DNA of 64,000 nucleotides from Sulfurimicrobium sp963779055. GTDB taxonomy: Bacteria; Pseudomonadota; Gammaproteobacteria; Burkholderiales; Sulfuricellaceae. The notes under the pieces are model-generated. The model saw nothing but the letters and a program-made list of their open reading frames with translations. It was not told the DNA's origin and did no database searches. The stretch is from positions 1-64,000 of the forward strand of contig CAVZWN010000002.1 of NCBI GenBank assembly GCA_963779055.1, read 5' to 3'. The position numbers and the translations under genes were made by a program. Shown piece after piece: positions 43,059 through 52,103 of this stretch (position 1 is the stretch's first letter; the number at the start of each line of letters is the position of its first letter).

Positions 43059-43608
43059 AACGGCCACCTGCCCAGGGATGCAAAGGCTCGGATTTTGCGG
43101 GCGAAGGCTCGCTTTTTGCAGCTCCGCTGGCCGGCGCCTTCTTCAGCAGCGCGCTCTTTGGGTAACCCGCCGCGTCCAGCGCCGCATCCCACGCGCCTTT
43201 CTCATAACCCTTGCTGACAGCGCTGCCTACTACCAGCACCGGTACAAAAGCCGCGCCCACCAGCTTGGTAAGTGCTTCGGCATCGGCGAGCACGGTCTGC
43301 GGGTTTTTGCTGGCAAAAGGGATGCCACGCTGCGTAAGGTGGTCACGCGCCTGAGTGCAGGGCTCGCCGCAATCGCTGGCGTAAAGGGTGACCGGCGACT
43401 TCTTGACCGCCTGCTGAGTCGCATAAGGCAATTCTGAAGTATTGATGGTGCTGCCGCTCAACTTCTTCTCTTCAACTTTTTTTGCGTTCGCTGGCGGCGG
43501 CTGGTCGGTGTAATGCACCTTCCCGTCCGCATCGACCCAGCGAAACAGCTCTCCCGCCTGCGCCAGACCAGCCGTGGCAAGACACAGAAAAATCACGATA
43601 ATTTTCAT
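43057..43608 (-). CDS. DUF4124/glutaredoxin-like periplasmic protein
   Basis: The 183 residues begin with a signal peptide (IIVIFLCLATAGLAQA). An N-terminal DUF4124 domain follows (LFRWVDADGKVHYTDQPPP) and then a glutaredoxin-like fold: VTLYASDCGEPCTQARDHLTQRGIPF, with CGEPC as a variant active-site motif near residue 80, and AAFVPVLVVGSAVSKGYEKGAWDAALDAAGYP. The stop codon falls at the outer end of the adjacent MITE, so the natural C-terminus may have been altered. No function beyond a possible periplasmic thiol role can be claimed. Confidence 0.82.
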   Translation of the reverse strand: MKIIVIFLCLATAGLAQAGELFRWVDADGKVHYTDQPPPANAKKVEEKKLSGSTINTSELPYATQQAVKKSPVTLYASDCGEPCTQARDHLTQRGIPFASKNPQTVLADAEALTKLVGAAFVPVLVVGSAVSKGYEKGAWDAALDAAGYPKSALLKKAPASGAAKSEPSPAKSEPLHPWAGGR

Positions 43609-43640
43609 TGCCTCAATCTCCTCAAATCAGATACTCGGTG

Positions 43641-43886
43641 TCAGCCCTCGAGCCATTCCACCAGATAATACAGCCGGACGCCTTCCGACGAACGCGATGG
43701 CCCTACCACCCGCCCTGGGTAGAGATGTTTCCCGGCATCGGCGCCGGCAATGGCATCGACGGCAGAAGACATTTCCTGGACACAGTTTTCAGGGAAACGG
43801 GCACGCTTGCGCTGCGGCGCGTAAATCACCGCAAAACACTCTGATACCAGCTTCGATTCTTCATCGTTAAAAATGTTGAGCGACAT
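43641..43886 (-). CDS. Hypothetical 81-residue protein coupled to PPK2
   Basis: The start ATG at 43886 overlaps the stop of the polyphosphate:AMP phosphotransferase gene (ATGA). The protein reads MSLNIFNDEESKLVSECF and contains FAVIYAPQRKRARFPENCVQEM and GVRLYYLVEWLEG; it has no membrane segment or signal peptide. I recognise no family. Translational coupling suggests co-expression with the polyphosphate enzyme. Confidence 0.65.
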   Translation of the reverse strand: MSLNIFNDEESKLVSECFAVIYAPQRKRARFPENCVQEMSSAVDAIAGADAGKHLYPGRVVGPSRSSEGVRLYYLVEWLEG

Positions 43887-45391
43887 CAGAATTTTTTGTT
43901 TTTCGGCAGGCTTTTCAGCTTGGCCTCGATCTGGTTGCAGAGGGTTTTCAGCACCTTGATGCGGGCGAAATGCTTGTTGTTGGCCTCGACCAGTGTCCAG
44001 GGCGCGGCTTCGGTGCTGGTCCGGTCTACCATGTCGCAGATCGCCTGCTCGTAGGCATCCCACTTCTCGCGGTTGCGCCAGTCCTCATCGGTAATCTTGT
44101 AGCGCTTGAAACCGGTTTTCTCGCGCTCCTTGAAGCGGCTGAGCTGCTCCTCCTTGCTGATGGTCAGCCAGAACTTCGCCACCACCATATCATGTCGCGT
44201 CAGCTGCGCCTCGAAATCGTTGATTTCGCCATAGGCGCGCATCCAGTCGGTTTCGGAGCAGTAACCCTCGACCCGCTCCACCAGCACGCGTCCATACCAG
44301 GAACGATCGAAAACCGTTACCCGTCCGCGCCGTGGCACGTGACGCCAGAAACGCCACTGATAAGGCTGGGCGCGCTCTTCCTCGGTTGGCGCGGCGATCG
44401 GCACGACCTGATAAATGCGCGCATCCAGTGCGCCGGTGATGCGCCGGATGCTACCGCCCTTGCCAGCTGCATCGTTGCCTTCGAAAACCGCGACCACGGT
44501 AATTTCCCTGAAGCGCGGGTCGCGCGTCAGCAAGGCGAGCTTGCCCTGGTACTTTTCGAGCTCTGCTTCGTATTTTTTCTTGTCCAGCTTCTGCGTGAGA
44601 TCGAGTGTTTTAAGAATATGCAGATGATCGATCGATGGCAGCAAGGGCGGCGCACTAATCCCGGCGGGCTTCCCATTGCCGGAATCAAGCCGCTTGCGAA
44701 TCGCCTCATGAATCATCTTGCCCATGGTCAGGCCGCGGTAGCGAGGATCTTCCCCTTCGACAATGAACCAGGGCGCCTCGGCGGTGCTGGTATGGCGGAT
44801 CACGCTTTCATGCACAGTGCGGAATTCATCATAAAGCTTGAAATGCTTCCAGTCACGCTCTGTCACACGCCAGCGCGTCTTGGGGTCTTTTTCCAGCAGC
44901 TTGAGGCGTTTTTCCTGCTTGTCCTTGGACAAATGCAGCCAGAACTTGATGATCAGCGCACCTTCATCGGTGAGCATTTTTTCCAGGCGCTTGGCGCGCT
45001 CCAGGCTCTGATCGAGGTCGGCGGTCTTGGTAACACCCGTCACCCGGTTCAGGATCGGCCAGGTATACCAGGAGCCAAGAAACACGCCGATCTTCCCCTT
45101 GGGAGGCAGGGCGCGCCAGAAACGCCACATCATCGGCCGGTCGAGTTCTTCGTCCGATGGTTCGCCCATGCCGTGCGACTGGACATGGCGCGGATCCATC
45201 CATTCGTTGAGCAGGTTGACGGTTTCGCCACGCCCCGCGCCATCCACGCCACCCAGCAGGACAATGACCGGAAACTTGCCGCTCTGGGCCAGGTCAAGCT
45301 GCGCATCAAGAAGCGCTTCGCGCAGCAGCGGCACCTCCTTGTCATAGGTTGCCTTGTCGATCCTGTGGCCCAGCTCAGCCGATTCAAACAT
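43886..45391 (-). CDS. pap: Polyphosphate:AMP phosphotransferase (double-domain PPK2, Pap)
   Basis: Transfers phosphate from polyphosphate to AMP, making ADP. Two PPK2 domains are in tandem over 501 residues. The N-terminal one has VLLGGVDGAGRGETVNLLNEWMDPR and RFWRALPPKGKIGVFLGSWY. The C-terminal one has AVFEGNDAAGKGGSIRRITGALDAR (Walker A) and RVTVFDRSWYGRVLVERVEG (Walker B), keeping the intact catalytic sites. The start at 45391 is preferred over longer frames. ppk1 and CYTH-CHAD genes lie a few kilobases away, so the region is rich in polyphosphate functions. Confidence 0.93.
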   Translation of the reverse strand: MFESAELGHRIDKATYDKEVPLLREALLDAQLDLAQSGKFPVIVLLGGVDGAGRGETVNLLNEWMDPRHVQSHGMGEPSDEELDRPMMWRFWRALPPKGKIGVFLGSWYTWPILNRVTGVTKTADLDQSLERAKRLEKMLTDEGALIIKFWLHLSKDKQEKRLKLLEKDPKTRWRVTERDWKHFKLYDEFRTVHESVIRHTSTAEAPWFIVEGEDPRYRGLTMGKMIHEAIRKRLDSGNGKPAGISAPPLLPSIDHLHILKTLDLTQKLDKKKYEAELEKYQGKLALLTRDPRFREITVVAVFEGNDAAGKGGSIRRITGALDARIYQVVPIAAPTEEERAQPYQWRFWRHVPRRGRVTVFDRSWYGRVLVERVEGYCSETDWMRAYGEINDFEAQLTRHDMVVAKFWLTISKEEQLSRFKEREKTGFKRYKITDEDWRNREKWDAYEQAICDMVDRTSTEAAPWTLVEANNKHFARIKVLKTLCNQIEAKLKSLPKNKKF

Positions 45392-45546
45392 GTCTTCTCC
45401 CTGATCAGGCGTGCAAAGCGCTATAACACTCCCCTTTAAAGTAAATTTCAATAGGTTTCAGAAAAACCTTTCGTTTTCCGGCGTCATTTTTCTGTCACAC
45501 AGATCCATTAGCATCCGTCATCCTCGCATTGCGAAACCACGACATC

Positions 45547-47439
45547 ATGCATATGCCCATAACGGCAACCTTTTCACCCACCCCTGTTTCAGCCATCCCT
45601 TGCGCCTGCCATGAAGCGCTCCCCGGCGAACACGAAGACCATGCCGCGCTGCTTGACGACATCCTGGCACAACGTAGCCTGACGGCCTTTTTCCAGCCGA
45701 TTATCGAATTTTCCGGGGGGCGCATCTTCGGCTATGAGGGCCTCATCCGCGGGCCGGCAGACACTCCCCTGCATGCCCCGATCCACCTTTTCAAGGCGGC
45801 TGAAAATCTGGGCCGGCTTGCGGAACTGGAACGCCTGTGCCGCCACGTAGTCCTGGAAAGGTTTGTCGCGCAAGGATTGCCCGGCCGTCTGTTCCTCAAT
45901 GTCAGCCCGGAATGCCTGCTGGCACCGGATTTCCGCGAGGGAGAAACGCTGCGCCTGATTCGCAGACTGGATCTTAATCCCTCCCGGGTTATCATCGAAC
46001 TGACGGAAAACAATCCGATCTACGATTACAACCTGCTGCGTGAAGCGGCGCGGCATTATCGCGGCATGGGCTTCGAGATCGCCATCGACGATCTGGGTGA
46101 AGGTTTTTCCAGTTTGCGCCTGTGGTCTGAACTGCGCCCGGAATTCGTCAAGATTGACATGCACTTCATTCAGGGCATCAATCACGATCCCGTCAAACTG
46201 CAGTTTGTGCGTTCGATTCAGGTCATTGCCGAATGCATGGGTTCGCGCGTAATTGCGGAAGGCATCGAAACGCCAGCCGAGCTCAACGTGCTCAAGACCA
46301 TCGGACTGGCCCTGGGCCAGGGGTTTCATATTGCCCGCCCCAACCCGGCTCCGCCGCTGCAAGCGCCGGAAGGCGTGGTGGCAGCGCTCAGGCAGAATGG
46401 AATTGCGGTATATCCCACCAGCCAGACAAACAGCAAAACCGTCACCGCAAGAAAATTGCTGAAGTCTGTCCCTGTCGTCAGCCCGCTGATGACGGCCGAT
46501 GAAGTCTTCAGCATCTTCTCTCAGGATGCCGAATTGAACGTATTACCGGTGGTGAGCCATGGCGCCCCTCTGGGCCTCATCAACCGTTATCGCTTCGTGG
46601 ATCATTACGCCCGCCCTTACCAGCGCGAACTGCATGGCAGCAAACCCTGTACCCGCTTCATGGACAACCAGCCACTGATGGTGGATCAATCCATGAGCCT
46701 GTCACAGCTCAGCCGCCTGATCGCCGATGGATCGCAGCGCCACGTGGCCGATGGTTTCATCATTACGGAGAGGGGAAGTTATCTGGGCATCGGCAACAGC
46801 CAGGACCTGATCCGCGAGATCACGGAGCAGCAGATCCAGTCGGCACGCCATGCCAACCCGCTGACCCAGCTACCAGGCAACGTCCCGATCAACGAGCATA
46901 TCGAACGCCTGCTGCACAGCCGCAGTCATTTTGTGATCTGCTACTTCGACCTCGATCATTTCAAACCTTTCAATGACCGCTACGGTTTCCGGCGCGGCGA
47001 TGACATCATTTTGCTGTGCGCCCGGATGCTTTCCGAAGCCAGCGACCCCGAGCGGGATTTTCTCGGGCACGTTGGCGGAGATGATTTCGTGCTGCTGTTC
47101 CAGAGTGAAGACTGGGAGCAGCGCTGCCGTCAAATCCTGTCACGCTTCGATCATGAATTAGAATCGCTGTTCGACCCGCAAGACCTCAAAGCGCGCGGTT
47201 TCGAGGGCGAAGACCGGCAGGGTAACAAGCTGTTTTTCTCACTCACCAGCCTGTCCATTGGCGCCGTATCGGTAGCGCCTGACGAATACCGTTCCCATTA
47301 CGAAGTTGCAGCGGCGGCCGGAGATGCCAAGAAACAGGCAAAAACCATTTCCGGCAGCGCCCTGTTCATCGAACGGCGCCACCCGGATCAGGCAATGCCG
47401 CACCCACCCGCTTTCACCACGGCAAACCCGGGAGAATAA
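45547..47439 (+). CDS. EAL-CBS-GGDEF domain protein (cyclic-di-GMP turnover)
   Basis: About 630 residues with an unusual order. The EAL domain spans about 40-270, with YEGLIRGP in place of EAL, NVSPE, IIELTEN, IDDLGEGFSS, FVKIDM, IAEGIE and GQGFHIARP. A CBS-type pair lies near 290-430 (VVSPLMTADEVF, GAPLGLINRYRFVDHY, DNQPLMVDQSMSL). A GGDEF domain follows (FDLDHFKPFNDRYGFRRGDDII and VGGDDF). The EAL metal and base residues appear present, suggesting phosphodiesterase activity. The GGDDF variant may not make cyclic-di-GMP and may instead be regulatory. The start may be the TTG at 45529 or the ATG at 45547. Confidence 0.9.
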   Translation: MHMPITATFSPTPVSAIPCACHEALPGEHEDHAALLDDILAQRSLTAFFQPIIEFSGGRIFGYEGLIRGPADTPLHAPIHLFKAAENLGRLAELERLCRHVVLERFVAQGLPGRLFLNVSPECLLAPDFREGETLRLIRRLDLNPSRVIIELTENNPIYDYNLLREAARHYRGMGFEIAIDDLGEGFSSLRLWSELRPEFVKIDMHFIQGINHDPVKLQFVRSIQVIAECMGSRVIAEGIETPAELNVLKTIGLALGQGFHIARPNPAPPLQAPEGVVAALRQNGIAVYPTSQTNSKTVTARKLLKSVPVVSPLMTADEVFSIFSQDAELNVLPVVSHGAPLGLINRYRFVDHYARPYQRELHGSKPCTRFMDNQPLMVDQSMSLSQLSRLIADGSQRHVADGFIITERGSYLGIGNSQDLIREITEQQIQSARHANPLTQLPGNVPINEHIERLLHSRSHFVICYFDLDHFKPFNDRYGFRRGDDIILLCARMLSEASDPERDFLGHVGGDDFVLLFQSEDWEQRCRQILSRFDHELESLFDPQDLKARGFEGEDRQGNKLFFSLTSLSIGAVSVAPDEYRSHYEVAAAAGDAKKQAKTISGSALFIERRHPDQAMPHPPAFTTANPGE

Positions 47440-47441
47440 AT

Positions 47442-48651
47442 TTGAAAATCCTGATGATTTCGGATGTCTATTTTCCGCGCATCAATGGTGTTTCCACGTC
47501 CATCGCCACGTTCCGCGAAGCGCTGGAAAAACTGGGGCACGAGATTCAACTCATCGCACCGGATTACGACGGCGTCAACACGGACAGAGAAAATGGCATC
47601 CGCCGCATTCCATCGCATCACCTGCCTTTCGATCCGGAAGACCGCCTGCTCAGGACGGGCGCCGCCATGGCGGCAAAAGCAGAACTGCATGCCGCCGGTT
47701 TCGACCTGATTCATATCCAGACCCCCTTTGCCGCCCATTATCTGGGCGTAAAACTGGCAAAAGAACTGGGCATCCCGCGGGTGGAAACCTACCACACCTA
47801 TTTCGAAGAATATCTCTACCACTATCTTCCGTTCCTGCCCAAGGCTGGCACCCGCTTTCTGGCACGCCACCTCTCGCGCCGCCAGTGCAACGATCTGGAT
47901 GCGCTGGTCGTGCCCTCCCACGGCATGCTGGAAGTCTTGCGCGGCTATGGCATCCAGACCAATGCAGAAATCATTCCCACCGGCCTGCCCGCCGAAAACT
48001 TCACGCCGGGGAATGGCCCGGCATTTCGCGCCCGGCATGGCATTCCACTGCCGCGTCCGGTCATGCTCTACGTGGGAAGGGTGGCGTTTGAAAAGAATAT
48101 CGGCTTCCTGCTGCAGGTTACGGAACGCATCCGCCGGGACATGCCCGACGTACTGCTGCTCATCGCGGGTGAAGGTCCGGCACTGGATTCCCTCAAATCC
48201 CAGGCATCACAGCGGGGACTCAGCAATAACGTCCAGTTTGTCGGCTATCTCGACAGAAAAACAGAACTGCCAGACTGCTACAGCGCCGCCAACGTGTTCG
48301 TGTTCTCCTCCTGCACCGAAACCCAGGGGCTGGTGCTGCTGGAAGCCATGGCACAGGCTACGCCCGTGGTCGCCCTGGCCGAGCTGGGCACGCGCGACGT
48401 GCTGCAGGAAGGGACAGGGTGCGCTGATCGCCGCTCACGATATGGAGGATTTCGCCGCCAAGACCATGTCCCTGCTGCAAAGACCAGAGGCTGCCCGGCA
48501 ACTGGGTATGCTTGGACGTGAATATGCCGGTGGTTGGTCAGGCAGGGCGCTGGCAGAACGAATGCTGGACTTTTATCAGCGCACAATTGAACGTCAATTT
48601 GAGGTCTCTACCCGTTCGCAGCTCTGTGCAGTCAACGCGGGTGATGACTGA
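47442..48651 (+). pseudogene. GT4-family glycosyltransferase (MgtA-like), one frameshift
   Basis: Reads MKILMISDVYFPRINGVSTS, the N-terminus of GT4 enzymes that glycosylate diacylglycerol or related lipids. ETYHTYFEEYLYHYLP, PSHGMLEVLRGYGI, VGRVAFEKNIGFLL and the donor-binding E-X7-E in SCTETQGLVLLEAMAQATPVVAL follow. Near 48415 the frame shifts; GALIAAHDMEDFAAKTMSLL and the C-terminal helix continue in the next frame to 48651. The start is TTG at 47442 with GGAGAA before it. The 3' end lies in a convergent overlap with the phosphoesterase gene. Confidence 0.85.
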
Positions 48652-49528
48652 CCGTCAAAATCCGGTGTGCTGGATGCGGGGCACCTCCCCCCTGACAAGG
48701 GGGGTTACGAGTGGTTTTGTATCCCGCATTAACCCCCCCAGCCCCCCTTGTCGGGGGAGTCACCTGCCCCATATCCAGCGCCGGCAAGGACGCAGCGCCC
48801 CAGGCGATCAGTTCCATCCTGCCATCCACGTGCTCGACGATGGCCGTGCAGCTATCAACCCAGTCGCCGCAGTTGAGATAGACCAGGTCTCCGACATCCT
48901 TCTTCATCGGCCAGTGAATGTGGCCGCAGATCACGCCATCCAGACCACGCTCGCGCACGTGATGAATGACTGAATCTTCGAAATCGAAGATGAAGCTGAC
49001 CGCTGTTTTAACCTTGCGCTTGGCATAGCCCGCCAGCGACCAGTAGCCGGGACGGCGCAAGGTGCGGCGCATCCAGGACAGCCAGCCGTTGAGGCAGACC
49101 AGCATGCCGTAGGCCATGTCGCCCAGGATGGCCACCCACTTGTGATGGCGTGTCACCTGATCGTAGGCATCGCCATGGGTGAGCAGGTAGCGCTTGCCAT
49201 CGGCCGCAGTGTGGACATGCTCGTCCTCGATCCGGATATCACCGAAAGAAGCGCCGACGTACTCGCGCAGCGCTTCATCGTGATTACCGGGGATGAAAAC
49301 CACTTTTTCGCCATGCCGTGCGCGGCGCAGCAATTTCTGCACAATGGTGTTCTGGTCACGCGACCAGTGAATTTTTCCCCGGCTCATGGCCCAGAAATCG
49401 ACGATATCGCCAATCATATAAAGATGTTCGGACTGGTATTCACGCAGGAAATCGACCAGTCGGGCGGCCTGACAGGCAGCAGTTCCCAGGTGAACGTCAG
49501 AAATAAAGATGGCGCGAACCTGGGGCAT
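48632..49528 (-). CDS. Calcineurin-like phosphoesterase, LpxH-type (UDP-2,3-diacylglucosamine hydrolase-like)
   Basis: Metallophosphoesterase motifs are in order: ISDVHLGT, MIGDIVDFW, IPGNHDEALR, LTHGDAYD and CGHIHWP, followed by YLNCGDWVDS. The spacing is that of LpxH and its paralogue in lipid A or phospholipid metabolism, but I cannot say which substrate. The last 43 residues, from VTPPTRGAGG to the stop, are low-complexity and come from an inserted G/C-rich repeat (48680-48765), so the original C-terminus was probably near ALDMGQ. Confidence 0.87.
   Translation of the reverse strand: MPQVRAIFISDVHLGTAACQAARLVDFLREYQSEHLYMIGDIVDFWAMSRGKIHWSRDQNTIVQKLLRRARHGEKVVFIPGNHDEALREYVGASFGDIRIEDEHVHTAADGKRYLLTHGDAYDQVTRHHKWVAILGDMAYGMLVCLNGWLSWMRRTLRRPGYWSLAGYAKRKVKTAVSFIFDFEDSVIHHVRERGLDGVICGHIHWPMKKDVGDLVYLNCGDWVDSCTAIVEHVDGRMELIAWGAASLPALDMGQVTPPTRGAGGVNAGYKTTRNPPCQGGGAPHPAHRILTVSHHPR
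48680..48765. repeat. G/C-rich repeat inserted in the phosphoesterase 3' end
   Basis: Contains CCCCCCTGACAAGGGGGG near 48690 and an inverted counterpart CCCCCCTTGTCGGGGGAG near 48745. It resembles but is not the same as the 125-150 bp family at 28.9, 52.0 and 56.3 kb. It encodes the atypical tail of the phosphoesterase. Confidence 0.6.
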
Positions 49529-49529
49529 T

Positions 49530-49796
49530 TCACCCCTCCTCTGATGAAAAACCCTGATCTGCCGGCAAACAGGCCAGTTCCCGGAGGCGGTCCTTGGTTT
49601 TGGTGTAGCGGTCGAGGCGCCAGCTCTTCATGATGGCGATGGCCAGTTCGAAATCATCGTAGGACAACTCGTATAGCCCGGCCATGTCGAGCCTTCCCCC
49701 GCAGCACAAGGCCTGGACAAGACTCACGAAAACCGCATTGTCCGGATCGGACGGCTTGCTGACCAGACGCTGCTCAAGCTGTTTCAGTATGTTCAT
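49530..49796 (-). CDS. Hypothetical 88-residue protein
   Basis: A small acidic cytoplasmic protein: MNILKQLEQRLVSKPSDPDNAVFVSLVQAL, then CCGGRLDMAGLYELSYDDFELAIAIMKSWRLDRY. Start and stop lie in the same strand as the phosphoesterase, 1 base upstream of it. I recognise no family; co-transcription with the phosphoesterase is likely from the spacing. Confidence 0.7.
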   Translation of the reverse strand: MNILKQLEQRLVSKPSDPDNAVFVSLVQALCCGGRLDMAGLYELSYDDFELAIAIMKSWRLDRYTKTKDRLRELACLPADQGFSSEEG

Positions 49797-49932
49797 TCAA
49801 ATCCCGAAGTAAGGTGTTTTCCACTCCGGCTGAGTATGTCAGCACAATGTGATGGAAATATGACTTACGTCGAAAGGGTTAATTGCGAAAGGAGAAGATG
49901 ACCGGAACAGGATGTTCCGGTGACAGGAAAGG

Positions 49933-50304
49933 TCAGCCCACCAGAACCAGAATCCAGACAATCACGACATTGAGCAACCCCAGCAGCACAGCCGCGCTGC
50001 CGATATCCTTGGCACGCTTGGCGAGGTTGTGGTTTTCCAGCGAGATGCGGTCCACTGTGGCTTCGATGGCGGAGTTCACCAGTTCGACGATCAGCACCAG
50101 CAGCACGCTCGACACCATCAGCGCCTTGCCCACGCCGGCAACGGGAAGAAACAGCGCCAGCGGGATCAGCAGCAGGGAAAGCGCGACCTCCTGACGGAAA
50201 GCGTCTTCATGCCGGTAGGCTGCATTCAGACCGGCAAAGGAGTAATGCAGAGCATTCCATACCCGGCGCAGGCCGGTTTTTCCCTTGAAGGGACTTTTTT
50301 CCAT
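49933..50304 (-). CDS. dgkA: Diacylglycerol kinase (prokaryotic type)
   Basis: Phosphorylates diacylglycerol to phosphatidic acid, recycling it from membrane-derived oligosaccharide or lipid turnover. The 123 residues match: RVWNALHYSFAGLNAAYRHEDAFRQE, two membrane helices, the catalytic VELVNSAIEATVDRISLENHNLAKRAKDIGSAAVLL, and a final helix. The start is followed upstream by a small AT-rich repeat region. It is on the same strand as the CYTH-CHAD gene. Confidence 0.95.
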   Translation of the reverse strand: MEKSPFKGKTGLRRVWNALHYSFAGLNAAYRHEDAFRQEVALSLLLIPLALFLPVAGVGKALMVSSVLLVLIVELVNSAIEATVDRISLENHNLAKRAKDIGSAAVLLGLLNVVIVWILVLVG

Positions 50305-50319
50305 TGTTTCTTTCCTTAA

Positions 50320-50392
50320 GGTAATGGGTGATGAGGAATGGGCAATGAAAGCCAGTGACTATCACTCATCCCCATTACTCATTACTCATGAC
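50320..50392. repeat. Small inverted repeat in the gap between dgkA and CYTH-CHAD
   Basis: Left part GGTAATGGGTGATGAGGAATG is mirrored, imperfectly, by a right part reading CCCATTACTCATTACTCATG. The left part matches 21 of 23 bases with a segment inside bioF at 26043-26065. Confidence 0.55.
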
Positions 50393-50396
50393 GCCT

Positions 50397-51923
50397 TTAC
50401 TTCCAGAAGGGACGGCAGCGGTAAAACTTCTGCCACGCCACATCCATGCTGGCCAGATGAATGGTCACGCCGTGCGCGCACCAGCCCGAAACGATGCCGG
50501 ACGCGACCTTGTCCGACGATCCCGCCAGGTGTTGCAGCAGAAGCTCGGTGGTTGCCGCATCATTCAGTATGCCCAGTTCATCCTGCAACACTTCCAGCGC
50601 CTTGATATATTTGCGCGTAGCCTTGTGTGGAAACAGGGAAGCAAAAAATTCAGTAGCGTAGCGCAGTTTCTTTACCGCAATGCGAACCTCATGCCGTTCT
50701 TTGGCGGGCATTTCCAGTAGCGCCTTTCCATGCCGATGCACGGCTTTGTGGCAGGCAGTCAGCACCAGTTGCGCCAGTTCGAGAATCGGGGCATCCAGCC
50801 GTTGTTGCTGCTCGACACTGACATGATCCTTCCAGCCATCCGCCATCAGCCAGGTGCCGAGATTGAGCAGCATGCGGTCATAGCGGTGCGAGCGCAAAGC
50901 CATGTGCGCCTCGTCCCTGGCTGCAGACTGGGACTTGCAGGCCTCCTGATGCAGGGCTTTTAATCCCCGATCAGAGGGGAGTTGCCGGAGAATGGGCGGT
51001 AAAGTCTGCGTGACGAACACATCCCAGTTGCGCGCAGGGCCAAGCGCATTGGCCAGCCACTTCAGCTCGTCCGCAATGGCAGCATAACTTTCCTGCGATA
51101 TGACGGACTTGAACTGGGGCAACAGCGAGCGCAACCGGCGCAGCGCAACGCGGATCTGGTGAATGTTTTCAGGATTGTCGCTGAGCAATGCGCCTTCCTG
51201 ATTAGCCGTCCAGTGGCTGATACAGTTCCAGGCTATTGCCTGGAAAGCCTCTTTCACACTCATTTCCCGGCTCAGGTCGAGCGCCTCGGCCTTGAGCACC
51301 GGAGAGGGTGCCGTCTGGCTCAGCCGGTAGCCGCGATCCGCCTTGTTCACATTTTCCAGCCGCAGAGGAATAGTCTGCTGTAGCTCCAGAGCCGCTTCGA
51401 AGAGGCGCGCCGGATGGCCTTTTTTTAGTTCAAGTTCGATTTCGCACAGCGGCGCACGTTTGTCGCCGCTCTTGACCTCGCCCTGATCGAGTGCCAGCTC
51501 TACCTCATCACCGTTATCCCACTGCAGTTGCCATGTAATACGTTTGAATTCCGTGGTAAACACCGCCTGCAGCCTGTCCCGCACAGAGGCAGATGAAAAC
51601 AGCTTGAGCAGGGACGGATCGGTAATCTTGGTGAGGTCGGGACGGTCATGCACCACCTCATCTTCCCACTCGCCGCGCTGGTGCAGGCCTGCCCGCACGC
51701 CGCCGCCCCCTTTCACGGTCTGCACCCAGTGCGAGCCAATGCGGCGCACGCGCAGGGCGACACGCTGCTGGCGCAGATTCAGATCAGGGGTGTCGAAATA
51801 AATACTGAGCAGCTTGCGTGAGCGCGCCTTGCCTGTGGCATGGGCCTTGAGCAAAGGATGACGGCGCAAGGCGGGAATATCCGCCGGGTTGACGAGTAGC
51901 TTGAGCTCGGTTTCGATCGCCAT
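50397..51923 (-). CDS. CYTH-CHAD domain protein (triphosphatase plus polyphosphate-binding domain)
   Basis: The N-terminal CYTH domain begins with the signature MAIETELKLLV and has basic/acidic tunnel residues in RVRRIGSHWVQTVKG, CEIELELKKG and KADRGYRL. The C-terminal CHAD domain (residues about 225-508) has helical repeats with conserved histidines and arginines: HQIRVALRRLRSLL, RNWDVFVTQTL and HEVRIAVKKLRYATEFFASLFP. CYTH enzymes hydrolyse inorganic triphosphate and CHAD domains bind polyphosphate. It sits between dgkA and the ParA-like gene, near ppk1, on the same strand. Confidence 0.92.
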   Translation of the reverse strand: MAIETELKLLVNPADIPALRRHPLLKAHATGKARSRKLLSIYFDTPDLNLRQQRVALRVRRIGSHWVQTVKGGGGVRAGLHQRGEWEDEVVHDRPDLTKITDPSLLKLFSSASVRDRLQAVFTTEFKRITWQLQWDNGDEVELALDQGEVKSGDKRAPLCEIELELKKGHPARLFEAALELQQTIPLRLENVNKADRGYRLSQTAPSPVLKAEALDLSREMSVKEAFQAIAWNCISHWTANQEGALLSDNPENIHQIRVALRRLRSLLPQFKSVISQESYAAIADELKWLANALGPARNWDVFVTQTLPPILRQLPSDRGLKALHQEACKSQSAARDEAHMALRSHRYDRMLLNLGTWLMADGWKDHVSVEQQQRLDAPILELAQLVLTACHKAVHRHGKALLEMPAKERHEVRIAVKKLRYATEFFASLFPHKATRKYIKALEVLQDELGILNDAATTELLLQHLAGSSDKVASGIVSGWCAHGVTIHLASMDVAWQKFYRCRPFWK

Positions 51924-51954
51924 GACTGTTTTTCCTAAACCACGAAGAAAAGCG

Positions 51955-52103
51955 GAACCCCTCCCGGCCTCCCAACCCCTCCCAGCCTCCCCTTATCAGG
52001 GGAGGGGCAGACCGGGGAGGAGTCAATCTTCCCTCTGAAATGGGTCAAGCAGGCAATCCGCGCAGCGGATGCCCGCACAAGGGGGGATTGAGGGAGGTCA
52101 GGG
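51955..52103 (-). repeat. Dispersed repeat copy B (inverted)
   Basis: Read on the minus strand it shares CATCCGCTGCGCGGATTGCC, then TGCTTGACCCATTTCAG and the CCTCCCCGGTCTGCCCCTCC tail with copy C, and the core with copy A. It fills the gap between the CYTH-CHAD and ParA-like genes. Confidence 0.85.
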
